Source: Nitrobacter winogradskyi Nb-255
Lineage (GTDB): Bacteria; Pseudomonadota; Alphaproteobacteria; Rhizobiales; Xanthobacteraceae
Length of the DNA: 64,000 bases
Direction of reading: 5' to 3'
Assembly: GCF_000012725.1 (NCBI RefSeq)
Contig: NC_007406.1
Coordinates: 896,001 to 960,000, forward strand
Translations under genes and position numbers: made by a program
The notes under the pieces: generated by a model
The model's database searches: none
What the model was told of the DNA's origin: nothing
What the model saw: the letters and a program-made list of their open reading frames with translations, nothing else
Shown: positions 53,282 through 62,861 of the stretch, piece by piece
Position numbering within the stretch: position 1 is the first letter of the stretch
Layout of the letters: every line of letters begins with the position of its first letter

Positions 53282-55314
53282 CAGAACGCCTGCCCGATGC
53301 TGACATAGACTGCCCAGCGGCTGTCGCCGGGGCGGGGGTTCAACGGTGTAGCGACATCGAGGCGGATCGGCCCGACCGGTGTGAGATAACGCAGGCCGAT
53401 GCCCGCGCCGTAGCCGACATACTCGTCGAAGTTCGGCAGCGATGAACTGGAGGCGGTGCCGAAATCGACGAACGGCACGACGCCGATGGTCGGCGTGACC
53501 TTCACCCGCATCTCGGCGGAGCCTTCGAGCAGACTGCGGCCGCCAATGATCTTGCCGAACATCATCGGCGAGATCGTGTTGAAAATGAACCCGCGGACGG
53601 AGCCGCCGCCGCCGGAGAAGAAGCGGTGCGCATCCGGAATGCGGGCCAGCGGCGCGCCAACGAGCGAGCCTGCCGCCAACCGGCCCGCCAGCACATAGTT
53701 GGCATCTTCGTCGAGTGCGTAATAAGTCGAGCCCGCGATCCGCGCTTCATAGAGATCGATCGTTGAGCCCATCAGCTTCGAATAGGCGTTGATTGTCGCG
53801 GCGAGACGCACCCCGCGCGTCGGATCGAGCAGGTTGTCGGTTGTATCATAGCGTCCGCTGGTAGCGACGCCGATCAGCGTCGCATCGACCCGCCCGAGCA
53901 CGTCCTGCGATTGCGATCGCTCAATCTGGAGACCGGCCTGGACCGAGGCCATCTCCGAAAAGCGGTGGATCACGCCGACGGTGCCGCGCACCGCATCATT
54001 GGTGTAGCCGCCGAGGTCGTTGTTGCCGACGCGCTCGCGAAAGGCGGTGGCCTCGACGAGAAGGTCGTTGGGCGTACCGTAAAGCCCCGGCTTGAGGAAC
54101 GTCGCGGTGAACCGCCCGCCGAAATCGGAGGCGCGGATATCGCCGAAGTTCAAGGAGGAGGAGCCATCGAGCCGCCGCAGCAGCGAGGCGGATGCATCGA
54201 GCCGCAGGCGCTCGGCGTTGCCGAACAGGTTGCGGTGCTCGTAATAGGTGGAGACGCCGGGACCGTCGATGGTTGAATATCGCGCCGACAAACCTGCCGC
54301 GTGCTTCGGCCTTTCGGTCACGTCGATGAAGATTGGCACGTTGCCGTTGGCGTCGAGCTCGTCGCCCTCGCGGATGCGGATGCCGCCGATCGCCGGGATC
54401 CTGGCGATCGAGGTTTTCATCAGCACCAGGCGCTCGGGCGAGTAAGGCTCGCCTTCGCGCAGATGGACATGGGTCGCGACCACGCGCGGATCGATATCCC
54501 CGCTGCCTGAAATCGCGACATGGCCGATGCCGGCTTTGGGACCGGCTTCGACCCGCAACCGAAAATCCATCGCGGTGGCCGCATGATCCACGGTGGCTTT
54601 CACGTCCGCGACCTTCGCGAGCGGATGACCGTTGCTGCGAAACCAGTCGATGAGTTTCAGCTGCGCCGTTCGCAGGTCGGCGGAAATCGCCGGATCGCCG
54701 GGCTTCAGCGGGAAGGCGCGACGCGGCAGCCGCTGCGGCGCCATCTCGCGCGGATAATCGACATCAACGGCGCGCAGCTTGAATACCGGGCCGAGCCGCG
54801 CGACGACCTTGACGGGAATGATCTCCCGATTGCGAAAGCTCTCCGCTCGATGCACCGCGGCGGCGAGATCGATCTCGTCAAGCGTGACGGGGACCCCGTC
54901 GATCGTGACGTCGATCTTGGCGTTGTAGCGTCCAAGTCCCCAAAGGGCGTCCAGCAGTGGATTGATGTCGGCCTGCAGGCGGCGCACGAGGCCTTCGCCG
55001 TCCGTCGGCGGGGCCTGCCTGAGGCGATAGGTCGCGGACGCGTCCCGTAGCGCCTGTACGGCGTCACTGTCCTTCTTGCCGTCGGCGCTCCTGGCCTCGA
55101 TTTCGAGGCGATACGACAATGCCGCCGTGCTGATCGGTGGCGGATTGTCGGAATCGAACAGACCGAAAAGGTCGAACGCATGCGCCGGCTCACATAGTGA
55201 CCAGCCAACGGTTCCGACGGCGGCACAACCGGTGCATAGAAACAGTCGTACCGCAGCGATAAAATTTTTTCGCCTTGCCGGGCTCTCCGAGGGAGCCGGG
55301 CTTTGTGGCGGCAC
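53281..55314 (-). CDS. tamA: Outer-membrane protein assembly factor TamA (Omp85 family)
   Basis: 677 aa. A signal sequence (FIAAVRLFLCTGCAAVGTVG) leads into three POTRA-type domains (about 90-330, ending GIGHVAISGSGDIDPRVVAT, then IRIREGDELDANGNVPIFID) and a 16-strand barrel with the Omp85 motif segments HRFFSGGGGSVRGFIFNTI and FVDFGTASSSS, GIGLRYLTPVGPIRLDVATP, and a C-terminal aromatic VYVSIGQAF. It acts with TamB in outer-membrane biogenesis. Confidence 0.94.
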   Translation of the reverse strand: MPPQSPAPSESPARRKNFIAAVRLFLCTGCAAVGTVGWSLCEPAHAFDLFGLFDSDNPPPISTAALSYRLEIEARSADGKKDSDAVQALRDASATYRLRQAPPTDGEGLVRRLQADINPLLDALWGLGRYNAKIDVTIDGVPVTLDEIDLAAAVHRAESFRNREIIPVKVVARLGPVFKLRAVDVDYPREMAPQRLPRRAFPLKPGDPAISADLRTAQLKLIDWFRSNGHPLAKVADVKATVDHAATAMDFRLRVEAGPKAGIGHVAISGSGDIDPRVVATHVHLREGEPYSPERLVLMKTSIARIPAIGGIRIREGDELDANGNVPIFIDVTERPKHAAGLSARYSTIDGPGVSTYYEHRNLFGNAERLRLDASASLLRRLDGSSSLNFGDIRASDFGGRFTATFLKPGLYGTPNDLLVEATAFRERVGNNDLGGYTNDAVRGTVGVIHRFSEMASVQAGLQIERSQSQDVLGRVDATLIGVATSGRYDTTDNLLDPTRGVRLAATINAYSKLMGSTIDLYEARIAGSTYYALDEDANYVLAGRLAAGSLVGAPLARIPDAHRFFSGGGGSVRGFIFNTISPMMFGKIIGGRSLLEGSAEMRVKVTPTIGVVPFVDFGTASSSSLPNFDEYVGYGAGIGLRYLTPVGPIRLDVATPLNPRPGDSRWAVYVSIGQAF

Positions 55315-55772
55315 CTGTTCCTGAATTATTCCGCTCCCCCGAGCTGTTATCGGCTCAGCCCGAATCCTAAGTAGCTCCGGCTCGGCGATTCCCCCTGCCT
55401 CTGTAGCTCAACAGGCACCCGCGCGTGTAATTTATAGACAACATGATGGATTTTGTTGGACGAAAATATCGAGCCGATGCTGATGCTACGGCACATCCGT
55501 TAAAAAAGTCGCGCATCTGACCTCAATGACGAACCGTGGAAACGGCTCGTTCCCGTAGGGACGAACGGTAAGACGATCTTGTTGAAAGTCTCGAGCCTGC
55601 CGGTCGGAAGGTCGGCAAGGTCGTGAACAGATGACCCTTCGCCTTCGTGACCCCATCATGCGGTGGCCTTGCGCCGACCGCGAAGAGAGGCGCGTGACCC
55701 ACGCGGACGAAACGTCCACCACCGCGGCGATCAAACAGGAGCAGCCTCAACGATCAAATTGAATAGCGGTTC
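55315..55772. other. Intergenic interval without a recognisable gene
   Basis: 458 bases upstream of tamA and downstream of the next gene. It should hold the tamAB promoter. I see no gene, tRNA or repeat that stands up; a CTGTAGCTCAACAGG string near 55402 is not part of a cloverleaf. Confidence 0.5.
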
Positions 55773-56840
55773 TCAGTGACCGAGGAACTTGAAGGGCTTG
55801 GCTTCTTTGAATTGATCGTTGGCGACCCCGGAATAGATATGCGTCTGGTCGGGACCAAGATCTAGTTTCAGCACCTTTCCAGTTTTCTCGGAAAAGTCCA
55901 ACTTGGTCAGGTCGACCCAGAAGATGTTTGGCGTGAGCGCCGACTCGAAGAAATAGAGCCTGCGCTTCTGGTCGGATACGGTGCGCCAGCGGGTCGAGGA
56001 GATGTTGGGCTGATCGGGCGTTGTGATACCGAACGGAACGGAGACATTGCGGATGACACTGAACACGCTTGCGATCGCCTCGACCGGCTTCTCGGTCTTG
56101 GGGATCGCATTCACATAAAAGGAGGCGCGAGTAAACCGGTCGGAAGCGCGGTTCGTGCCCGGTAGCATCACGGTACCGCCGATCTGCGTCCAATATTCGT
56201 TCAGCGCGAGCTGCTTCTCGAAGATCGGTGAATTTGTCATCACCTGGAAGTCCCGACCGTGGTGGATGATCTGCTTGCCGCCGATAAACTCGATGATGGC
56301 GCTGTCGCCGGTGGCATCAGAGAGCGAAAGATGCAGCGTGGCGAGGCGGTCCTGGCCCGGCACCTTGTTTGTGACGATCGTAAAGGACTCCTTGGCCAGC
56401 GTATCGACAGCTTCCCGAACGGTGGCGAAATTGTCGAGCATATATTGCGCCCAGGCCGCGATCGACAGGGTAGGAGACTTGCCGTCGTATTCTGGATAGG
56501 AGGACTCGACCAGCCATAGCACGTTGGTCACAAGCCCTGCCTCGTTCATACCGTCGGTGGTCGAAATATCGTAACCGGAAGCGATAACGCTGCCGTATTT
56601 GGATGTCCACCGGATCGAGTTTGGTCCCGCTTCACCGGATCGCTTCATGCCACGTGGAAATACCCAGAGGTTTGTGCCGATATCGACCGTCCAGTCCATC
56701 GAGCGTGCCGTGATCACTTCACCATCTGCGCCATGGTAAACGAAGCGTGTGCAGGCTTCGGCCACAGGGGTGAAAAGCAGATTCACCGAGACGAATAAGG
56801 CGGCGCAACGCGACGCGCGCGAATACTTTTGTGACATCAC
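55773..56840 (-). CDS. Secreted Ntn hydrolase, choloylglycine hydrolase / penicillin V acylase family
   Basis: 355 aa. A signal peptide ends PVAEAC, and the Cys30 that follows is the Ntn nucleophile, in ACTRFVYHGADGEVITARSM. DWTVDIGTNLWVFPRG, GMNEAGLVTNVLWL and NSPIFEKQLALNEYWTQ match the linear amide C-N hydrolase fold. The enzyme may cleave acyl-homoserine lactones, bile-salt-like or penicillin amides. It has no obvious partner gene. A lone mature start at Cys would need removal of the first 29 residues, which the signal peptide provides. Confidence 0.87.
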   Translation of the reverse strand: MMSQKYSRASRCAALFVSVNLLFTPVAEACTRFVYHGADGEVITARSMDWTVDIGTNLWVFPRGMKRSGEAGPNSIRWTSKYGSVIASGYDISTTDGMNEAGLVTNVLWLVESSYPEYDGKSPTLSIAAWAQYMLDNFATVREAVDTLAKESFTIVTNKVPGQDRLATLHLSLSDATGDSAIIEFIGGKQIIHHGRDFQVMTNSPIFEKQLALNEYWTQIGGTVMLPGTNRASDRFTRASFYVNAIPKTEKPVEAIASVFSVIRNVSVPFGITTPDQPNISSTRWRTVSDQKRRLYFFESALTPNIFWVDLTKLDFSEKTGKVLKLDLGPDQTHIYSGVANDQFKEAKPFKFLGH

Positions 56841-57084
56841 GAATCCTTTCTCGCTCCAGTTGCCAACTCGCCCTTCGCCCGGAGCTATGACCTATGGCAT
56901 CTGCCGCTCTCGGAACCGGCGCTTTTGTCTATGCGCAGTCCTTGCATTTTTGGGTCAACGACGCGCTGATGACGGAATATTCGATTTTCTGTCCGACCTC
57001 AAATCTCCACAGTCGGCGAATGTCGGGTTCGATCGAAACCTGTCCGGGTGTCGCGACGCCAAGCTGTTCGTTCAGGGCGCGCCG

Positions 57085-57310
57085 CTACCCGCCTCTCATG
57101 TCGGCTTCGATCGTGTGGTGCGGTGTCGTCCTGAACTGTGATCGGTAGATCTGCAGGTTCTCCATAACGCGTTGCACGTAGATACGATTCTCCTTGAAGG
57201 GGATGCGCTCGACCCAATCAACTGCGTCTACGCTTGGATCACGTGGATCGCCATAGCGTGCGATCCATTCTTTAACGCGTCCGGGTCCGACATTATAGCC
57301 AACTTCTTCG
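57085..57310 (-). pseudogene. Soluble lytic transglycosylase, C-terminal fragment
   Basis: On the minus strand the reading GYNVGPGRVKEWIARYGDPR, VDAVDWVERIPFKENRIYVQ and RVMENLQIYRSQF is the C-terminal end of Slt70-like enzymes. The catalytic Glu domain is missing. It ends at a stop at 57085. The interval 56841-57084 has no other gene. Confidence 0.7.
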
Positions 57311-57597
57311 CGTGGATGGCATTGGTCACCAGGCATCGGATTAGGAAAGGGCCCGTCGATAGCATTTGGTCGATCCGCAAGGTCGATGACCGCGCGGCGC
57401 ACGAGCCCGTCGCGATCGCAGCGGAGTAACCAGCATTGGATTGCCGGCACCACCTGGCAACAGCTGCGTGTTCTTGTACCGCGTTCTTTGCCGGGCTTGC
57501 GGGATGTATTCCTCGCGAAGCCTCTCAACGCCATGCTGCTCGGTGACCGCTCGGGCGTCCTTGGTGTCCCGGTCGGGCCATCAGGCTCGCCGTCCTG

Positions 57598-57789
57598 ATC
57601 GCAGCCCACATCGCGCGCGATCTGGTCGGCGTCAGCGATCATCGTATTCTGCTTCCCGCCGCGATCCTGCTTGGAGCGACCGTGGGTCTCGCGGCCGATC
57701 GTGTGACCCATCTTCCGCAGCGAGAGGGCCTGATAATTGGGATGGGCGGCTCGCGTGAGCTATACTATTCTGCCTTGATACGCGCCTAA
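57598..57789 (+). pseudogene. FecCD-type permease fragment
   Basis: In one frame the DNA reads AAHIARDLVGVSDHRILLPA, AILLGATVGLAADRVTHLPQ and ends before a stop at 57789. The PHIAR-LVG...LLPA...GA...ADR pattern is the C-terminal end of ABC permeases for iron-siderophore or cobalamin. The N-terminal 270 residues are absent. It lies upstream of a receptor and a binding-protein gene of a metal-uptake type. Confidence 0.6.
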
Positions 57790-57932
57790 CCAGTATTCGC
57801 CTTGCAAGTGGTCGCGACGGCTGGAAGATTTGCTCCTTGAGAGACCCAGGCTCCCCGTTTGCCGCCGAAAAGGAGCCGAACTTTGAAACCGGATTACATG
57901 TATTCTTTACTTTCGTCACAAGGAGATGCGAG

Positions 57933-58487
57933 ATGGCGACGACGGTCACCCAAGTCACTTTCGATACGCCTGCGCCGGAGTTTCGGCTTCCGGCGACCGA
58001 CGGCAAGACTTATGGACTGGACGATCTTGCCGGCGTAAATGGTACCGTCGTTGTCTTTATCTGCAACCATTGCCCCTACGTCAAAGCGGTGATCGACCGC
58101 ATGGTTGCGGACGCGCGGGTGCTCATGTCGGAGGACATTGGTTTTGTGGCGATTTGTTCGAACGATGCGGCGAGTCACCCCGAAGATTCATTTGAAAATA
58201 TGAAGAAATTCGCCGAGACTCACGGCTTTCCGTTTCCTTATCTGCACGATGAGACCCAAGAAGTCGCGCGCGCGTATGGGGCGGTGTGTACGCCGGACTT
58301 CTTCGGTTACAGCGCCGACCGTAAGCTCAAGTACCGCGGTCGGCTCGACGAAGGCCGCAAAACTCCGCCCCGCGCGGAGGCACCCCGAGAGCTTGTCGAA
58401 GCCATGCGCGCTATTGCGCGGACCGGTGTGGCGCCGGCTGATCAAAACCCGTCCCTTGGCTGCTCGATTAAATGGAAGGATTCCTGA
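57933..58487 (+). CDS. Thioredoxin-fold protein (AhpC/TSA type)
   Basis: 184 aa from the ATG at 57933 (AGGAG upstream). The N-terminal VTFDTPAPEFRLPATDGKTY is the peroxiredoxin-like strand. VVVFICNHCPYVKAVIDRMV carries a CxxC motif, and PFPYLHDETQEVARAYGAVC and GCSIKWKDS complete the fold. Such proteins are often annotated as redoxins. The start at 57837 is rejected for lack of a ribosome site. The role in the cell is unknown. Confidence 0.85.
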   Translation: MATTVTQVTFDTPAPEFRLPATDGKTYGLDDLAGVNGTVVVFICNHCPYVKAVIDRMVADARVLMSEDIGFVAICSNDAASHPEDSFENMKKFAETHGFPFPYLHDETQEVARAYGAVCTPDFFGYSADRKLKYRGRLDEGRKTPPRAEAPRELVEAMRAIARTGVAPADQNPSLGCSIKWKDS

Positions 58488-58552
58488 AACCGGTCCCCTC
58501 ACCATAAGCCGCACCAGCTCCGCGGTCGAAGTCATGGCTTCTCCGAAAATAC

Positions 58553-59908
58553 TTCGAGCCCTTTTGGCTACAGCACTCCGTCCGCATCAACCAATATCGG
58601 TCGGGCGCTAGACACGTATCTGGTCGGCAAGATTGGAATCAATCGGTTCCGACGCGCATCAAACATGACATCAATGAGAACTGGCGCTTCTCCGCGGCCG
58701 TTTCGCGTAACACCAGCGATCGCGCTTCGACGGTTCCGACAAATACAATCAGGAGTAACGCTGGAAATTACGTGACGACCGCGGCCACGACGACCTTTAG
58801 TCTCGATACCGTCGACAGCAATCAAGCCGCCCTTAATGGCCGCTTTGAGACGAGTTCGATCAAGCACGATCTGTTTCTCGCCACCAATGGTTTCCTTTGG
58901 AATCGCTACACGCCGTTCAGAAGAGGCGCGATCACAGTCGGCAGCGCTAGCCTCAGCAATCCCTCGATCTTCAGCGAGCCAAATTTTCCGGATTTCAAGG
59001 ACCGCTATCGCTCCGTATACACCTTCCAGCAATCTGTCACGCTGGGCGACACCATTGCTCTCAACGAAAGATGGTCGATACTGGCCGCAGTCAGCAATAG
59101 CTGGATCGAAACCTCCAACTACAACAACGCGGGCGGCGTCACAGGCGGATACAGCGCCAGCGGATGGAGTCCGCTCGGCAGCATTATGTTCAAACCCGGG
59201 GAGAACGTGACGACCTATGTCACTTACGCGAACAGCTTGCAGCAAGGCGACAGTGCTCCGGCCGGAACAGTTAATCAGGGCGAAGCTCTGGCCCCATTTC
59301 GCAGCAATCAGTATGAGTTAGGCGCCAAGTTCGATTTCGGGCGCTTCAACTTGAATGCCGCGCTCTACAGAATTGAGCGACCTTATGCCTACACCGGATC
59401 GGATAACGTTTTCTCCATGAAACGAACTCAGATCAATCGTGGCGTTGAACTGATGGCGTCTGGGGCCATCAATGATGAATGGACGGTGTTCGGCGGAATG
59501 ACCTTCATTGATCCTCGGCTCCATAATATGGGTTCGCCCCAGACCGAGGGGCGGCGCATTCTGGGCCTGTCACAGTTCGTCATGAACTGTCTGGTCGAGT
59601 ATCATGTTCCTTCTGTTCAAGGACTGACGTTCACCGCGAACGTCAATTATGGGACGAACCGTCCGACCGATTACGCGAATACGTCCTTTGTCCCGGACTA
59701 TGCTGTACTCAATCTCGGCATGCGCTATGCGCAGCTCATTGCCGGCAAGCCGGTCACGTTCAGGTTTGACGTTTTCAACGTCACGGATCTCCACTATTGG
59801 GCAAACGAGACGCCGGCCGCCCAGAACGGATATAACGCGACAGGTTCAGCCACCGGCATCCTGGGCGCGCCGCGAACTATTCGTGCCTCGCTACAGGTTG
59901 AACTATGA
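58553..59908 (+). pseudogene. TonB-dependent receptor, 3' half with frameshift
   Basis: The 5' piece reads FGYSTPSASTNIGRALDTYL. After a frameshift near 58640 the frame carries HDINENWRFSAAVSRNTSDR, then GRFETSSIKHDLFLATNGFL, to the barrel end NGYNATGSATGILGAPRTIR and ASLQVEL. This is the C-terminal barrel of siderophore-receptor type proteins. The plug domain and signal are missing. It overlaps the next gene by ATGA, so it was once part of the same operon. Confidence 0.8.
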
Positions 59909-60762
59909 GAATCCGAGCCGTCTCAGCCGCATGTGCAGGCATTCTCATCCTGACGTCGGTCGAGGCGTATTGCGCGGATGCGCAGGAACAAGCAGCCACG
60001 TTGCGGGTCTTTGCTGCCGGAAGCACACGCGGCGTCCTTGCCGCGATTGCCGATGATTATACAAAAGCGACGGGTCAGAGGTTTGAACTCACGTTTGGCC
60101 CCGCGGGCCTGCTACTAAACAGGATTCAGAAAGAGGGCGGCGCGGACGTGTATGTTTCCGCCAACATGGAGCATCCGCAGCGACTTTACGAGAAAGGCGC
60201 CGGGACACCTCCCGTCATCTTCGCCAGGAACCGACTATGCGTGACCGGCCGCGCGGAGCTTGGTCTCACGCAGGACACTGTGCTCGACAAATTGCTTGAT
60301 CCGTCCATCAAGATCGGCACATCGACGCCCGGCGCTGATCCAGGGGGAGATTACGCCCTGCAATTTTTCGATCGAGCGGAGACCGTACGCGCCGGCGCGA
60401 AAGAGGCGCTCATCAAGAATGCGCGGCAATTGGTTGGCGGACCAACCAGCCCTAAAGTGCCCGCCGGCGAAACCGCGATCCATTATTTCTTTTCGCGGCA
60501 CGAGGCCGATGTCTTTATCGGGTATTGTAGTTCGCATACAAATATCGGTGCCGGCACTAAGAAGCCGTCGGATGTTCCGATCACGCGGGTCGAGGTGCCT
60601 CAACCTCTCGCGATACCCATCAACTACGGGCTGACGATACCGGCGACAAGCGAGAATGAAGATCGCATGGAATCTGCTTATCGCTTCGCGCTTTACCTGA
60701 TGTCTCCGGACGCGCAGCGGCGCCTTCCAGAATACGGCTTCCTTGCGGGCGGCGGGCCCTAG
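59905..60762 (+). CDS. ModA-like periplasmic substrate-binding protein
   Basis: 285 aa. Signal peptide ILILTSVEAYCA. Residues 34-110 read LRVFAAGSTRGVLAAIADDY, GPAGLLLNRIQKEGGADVYV and SANMEHPQRLYEKG, the oxyanion-binding start of molybdate/tungstate-type proteins, and the C-terminal YRFALYLMSPDAQRRLPEYG is the usual end. It is translationally coupled to the TonB receptor remnant, which suggests a TonB-linked oxyanion or metal uptake system. No ATPase is nearby. Confidence 0.82.
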   Translation: MRIRAVSAACAGILILTSVEAYCADAQEQAATLRVFAAGSTRGVLAAIADDYTKATGQRFELTFGPAGLLLNRIQKEGGADVYVSANMEHPQRLYEKGAGTPPVIFARNRLCVTGRAELGLTQDTVLDKLLDPSIKIGTSTPGADPGGDYALQFFDRAETVRAGAKEALIKNARQLVGGPTSPKVPAGETAIHYFFSRHEADVFIGYCSSHTNIGAGTKKPSDVPITRVEVPQPLAIPINYGLTIPATSENEDRMESAYRFALYLMSPDAQRRLPEYGFLAGGGP

Positions 60763-60882
60763 CTGTGGAGCCTCGGGAGGCTGTTCACAGTCTGAGCGAG
60801 CCTGCAGATAGGCGGCATTGATCCGATACTACCTCCCATTGGGACGAGGCCAGTCGCGGTCAAACACACCGGGCCGGCTCTA

Positions 60883-60995
60883 GATCACGATGGTTTTGGA
60901 TCGAATCGATCCAAAACCATGAACGTGATCGATTCCAATATTTTGAGACGCGGGATGCGGGCGAAAACCGCTACACACTTTTCCTCATCCCGCTC
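60883..60995. repeat. 113-bp MITE-like element related to IS630 ends
   Basis: Flanked by TA (60881-60882 and 60996-60997). The ends are GATCACGATGG (left) and GAGCGGGATGAGG (right, reversed), the latter nearly the right end of the IS630 copy at 31495-32541. Inside the left part is a 29-base perfect palindrome (14-bp arms TGGTTTTGGATCGA). There is no gene in 60763-61162. Confidence 0.65.
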
Positions 60996-61162
60996 TAGCG
61001 GATGAAGCGATTGTACAATCTCCACGATCCGAAAACGACGCCCGGCAATTCGGCGCCGTCGCAGCGAGATCGGCGAGTGTCCTGTTGCTACGCGGCTTCA
61101 CGGTTGTGCGCGACATGGGTGAACCAATTTTATCGCTTAAGCGTGCGATCGACAGTCATAAA

Positions 61163-62629
61163 TCATCTGTCAATCGTCCTCTTCAACAAAGTGGCAACCC
61201 GGCTCAGTTCAATCTCGGTCAGGCTGGCATAGCCGAGCCGAAACGCATGCGGTGCGTGCGCTGCGTCGAGCACGAATTTGACACCCGACGACACCGCCAA
61301 TCCGACCTGCGCCGCGTTCGCTGCCCAGGTTTCCGCATCGAGCCCGGCGCGCAGGCGTAGCCACAAAGCGAGTCCGCCTGCCGGCAGGTCGAAGGCGACG
61401 TGTTGGCCAAGCTCGCGACGGATAGCTGCGGCAAACAGATCCCGCTTTTCCCCATAGATGCGGCGGGCCTTCCGGGTGTGTCGGCGCAGTTCGCCGTCCT
61501 CTATCAAGCTGGCGAGCGCCTGTTCGAGCGGCACGTCGCCCTGCCGGTCGATGGCCTCGCGTCGATCGGCCATACGAGTCAGGACGGCTGGCGCGGCAAT
61601 CGCGTACCCCACGCGCACGGCCGGGGCGAGCAGCTTGGAAAGAGAGCCGAGATAAACCACGCCCTCTGCTTCGACGCGCGCCGCCAGCGGCAGCACCGGC
61701 CGTCCTTCGAAGCGATACTCATGATCGTAATCGTCCTCGATCAGGACGAGCCGCTTGCGACGTGCGAGATCGAGGAGTTTGAGGCGGCGGCTTGCGCCGA
61801 GGGTGACGGTCGTCGGATATTGATGGTGCGGCGTCACATAGATCGCGCGCAGCTCAGGCTCGCGATCAGCGATCGCCGCCAGCCGATCGACATCGATCCC
61901 ATGCGCATCCACCGGTATGCCGACCACTCGGGCGCCCGCGGCGCGAAAGGCGGACCATGCAAGCGGATACCCCGGCTCCTCCACCGCGATCGCTTCGCCC
62001 GGCTCAACCAGCGCCGCGGCAGCGAGGTAAAGACCCATCTGGCTACCGCGCGTGATCATCATGTCATCCGCCGAGGCGGTTAGCCCCCGCTCGGAGATGA
62101 GGTAGCTTGACAGGGCCGTGCGCAGCCTGATGGCCCCACGAGGGTCGCTGTAATCGCCGCCGCCGACGAAGGCCGGCGACGTCAGCGCAGTTCGGAACGC
62201 CCTTGCCAGCTGGGTGGCCGGCATGAGCCGTGCGTCCGGTGCGCCGTCCGAAACACGCAGCATTGGACGCGCCGTGCCGCCCGCGGGATCGAGTGGCGCC
62301 CGGAGCGTAGGCGGCGGAGTTTCGCCACCGGCCGGCTCCGGCAGGTCATTCGCGACGAAGGTCCCCCGCGACGGTCTGGCCACGAGCCAGCCTTGCATGG
62401 TCAGTTCCTGATAGGCGGCGTCCACCGTGTTGCGGTGAACCTTGAGACTCGTCGACAGGGCCCGCGTACCCGGAAGCGGATCGCCGGGTTTAAGGCGGCC
62501 GCGTTCGATCTCCCGAATGATCGAATAAGCGATGTTCATAAACACCGGTCGTTCGCCGTCACCGGTCAGTTCAAGCTTTAGATCATGGCGTGATCCCAAC
62601 CGGCCTATCTCCTGTATCAAAACTGGCAC
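61163..62629 (-). CDS. MocR-type GntR/aminotransferase regulator
   Basis: 488 aa from a GTG at 62629, or 478 aa from a TTG at 62599 with AGGAG nine bases upstream. The N-terminal winged helix (YSIIREIERGRLKPGDPLPG, SLKVHRNTVDAAYQELTMQG) is followed by a PLP-binding aminotransferase fold: ITRGSQMGLYLAAAALVEPG, LRAIYVTPHHQYPTTVTLGA, and GSLSKLLAPAVRVGYAIAAP with the lysine. MocR proteins control PLP, GABA or amino-acid genes. A perfect inverted repeat spans its start. Confidence 0.92.
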   Translation of the reverse strand: MPVLIQEIGRLGSRHDLKLELTGDGERPVFMNIAYSIIREIERGRLKPGDPLPGTRALSTSLKVHRNTVDAAYQELTMQGWLVARPSRGTFVANDLPEPAGGETPPPTLRAPLDPAGGTARPMLRVSDGAPDARLMPATQLARAFRTALTSPAFVGGGDYSDPRGAIRLRTALSSYLISERGLTASADDMMITRGSQMGLYLAAAALVEPGEAIAVEEPGYPLAWSAFRAAGARVVGIPVDAHGIDVDRLAAIADREPELRAIYVTPHHQYPTTVTLGASRRLKLLDLARRKRLVLIEDDYDHEYRFEGRPVLPLAARVEAEGVVYLGSLSKLLAPAVRVGYAIAAPAVLTRMADRREAIDRQGDVPLEQALASLIEDGELRRHTRKARRIYGEKRDLFAAAIRRELGQHVAFDLPAGGLALWLRLRAGLDAETWAANAAQVGLAVSSGVKFVLDAAHAPHAFRLGYASLTEIELSRVATLLKRTIDR

Positions 62630-62646
62630 TATAAGATAGGCCGGTT
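62598..62646. promoter_or_regulatory. Perfect inverted repeat at the mocR start
   Basis: AACCGGCCTATCT (62598-62610) and AGATAGGCCGGTT (62634-62646) are 13-bp perfect arms separated by 23 bases. The GTG candidate start lies between them, so a start inside the coding region or a later start (TTG 62599) is implied. It is a likely operator controlling both mocR and the plus-strand aldolase unit. Confidence 0.7.
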
Positions 62647-62737
62647 ACCGATATGATAGCAATGAGAAGGTTGGAGCAATCTATTCGCGCTGTCGCCGCC
62701 GAGTTCCATCCCTATGACGTGAGGCCTGCCTGCAACG

Positions 62738-62806
62738 CTGAAGACCGCCTCCGCGATCCGGCGCATCCACTTCGAAGACCTGGGAAGCTTCGAGGGGCGT
62801 CGAGGA
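62738..62806 (+). pseudogene. Trace of a glutamine-amidotransferase N-terminus
   Basis: One frame gives LKTASAIRRIHFEDLGSFEG, which resembles the first strand and helix of type 1 glutamine amidotransferases (xTAxAIRHIxFEDLGxxE). Nothing follows. It may be a remnant of a gene deleted when the aldolase moved close to mocR. Confidence 0.4.
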
Positions 62807-62861
62807 GCGCGGGCTCGTCCAGCAGGCGGCGATACCGGGATGAATTTGAAAGGAGTCTACA

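Noticed and set aside
55400-55445. tRNA-like string CTGTAGCTCAACAGG
   Set aside because: No anticodon arm, TPsiC arm or acceptor pairing can be built around it.
57172-57596. Plus-strand frames between the transglycosylase and permease fragments
   Set aside because: No motif, no ribosome site and rearranged surroundings; probably decayed DNA.
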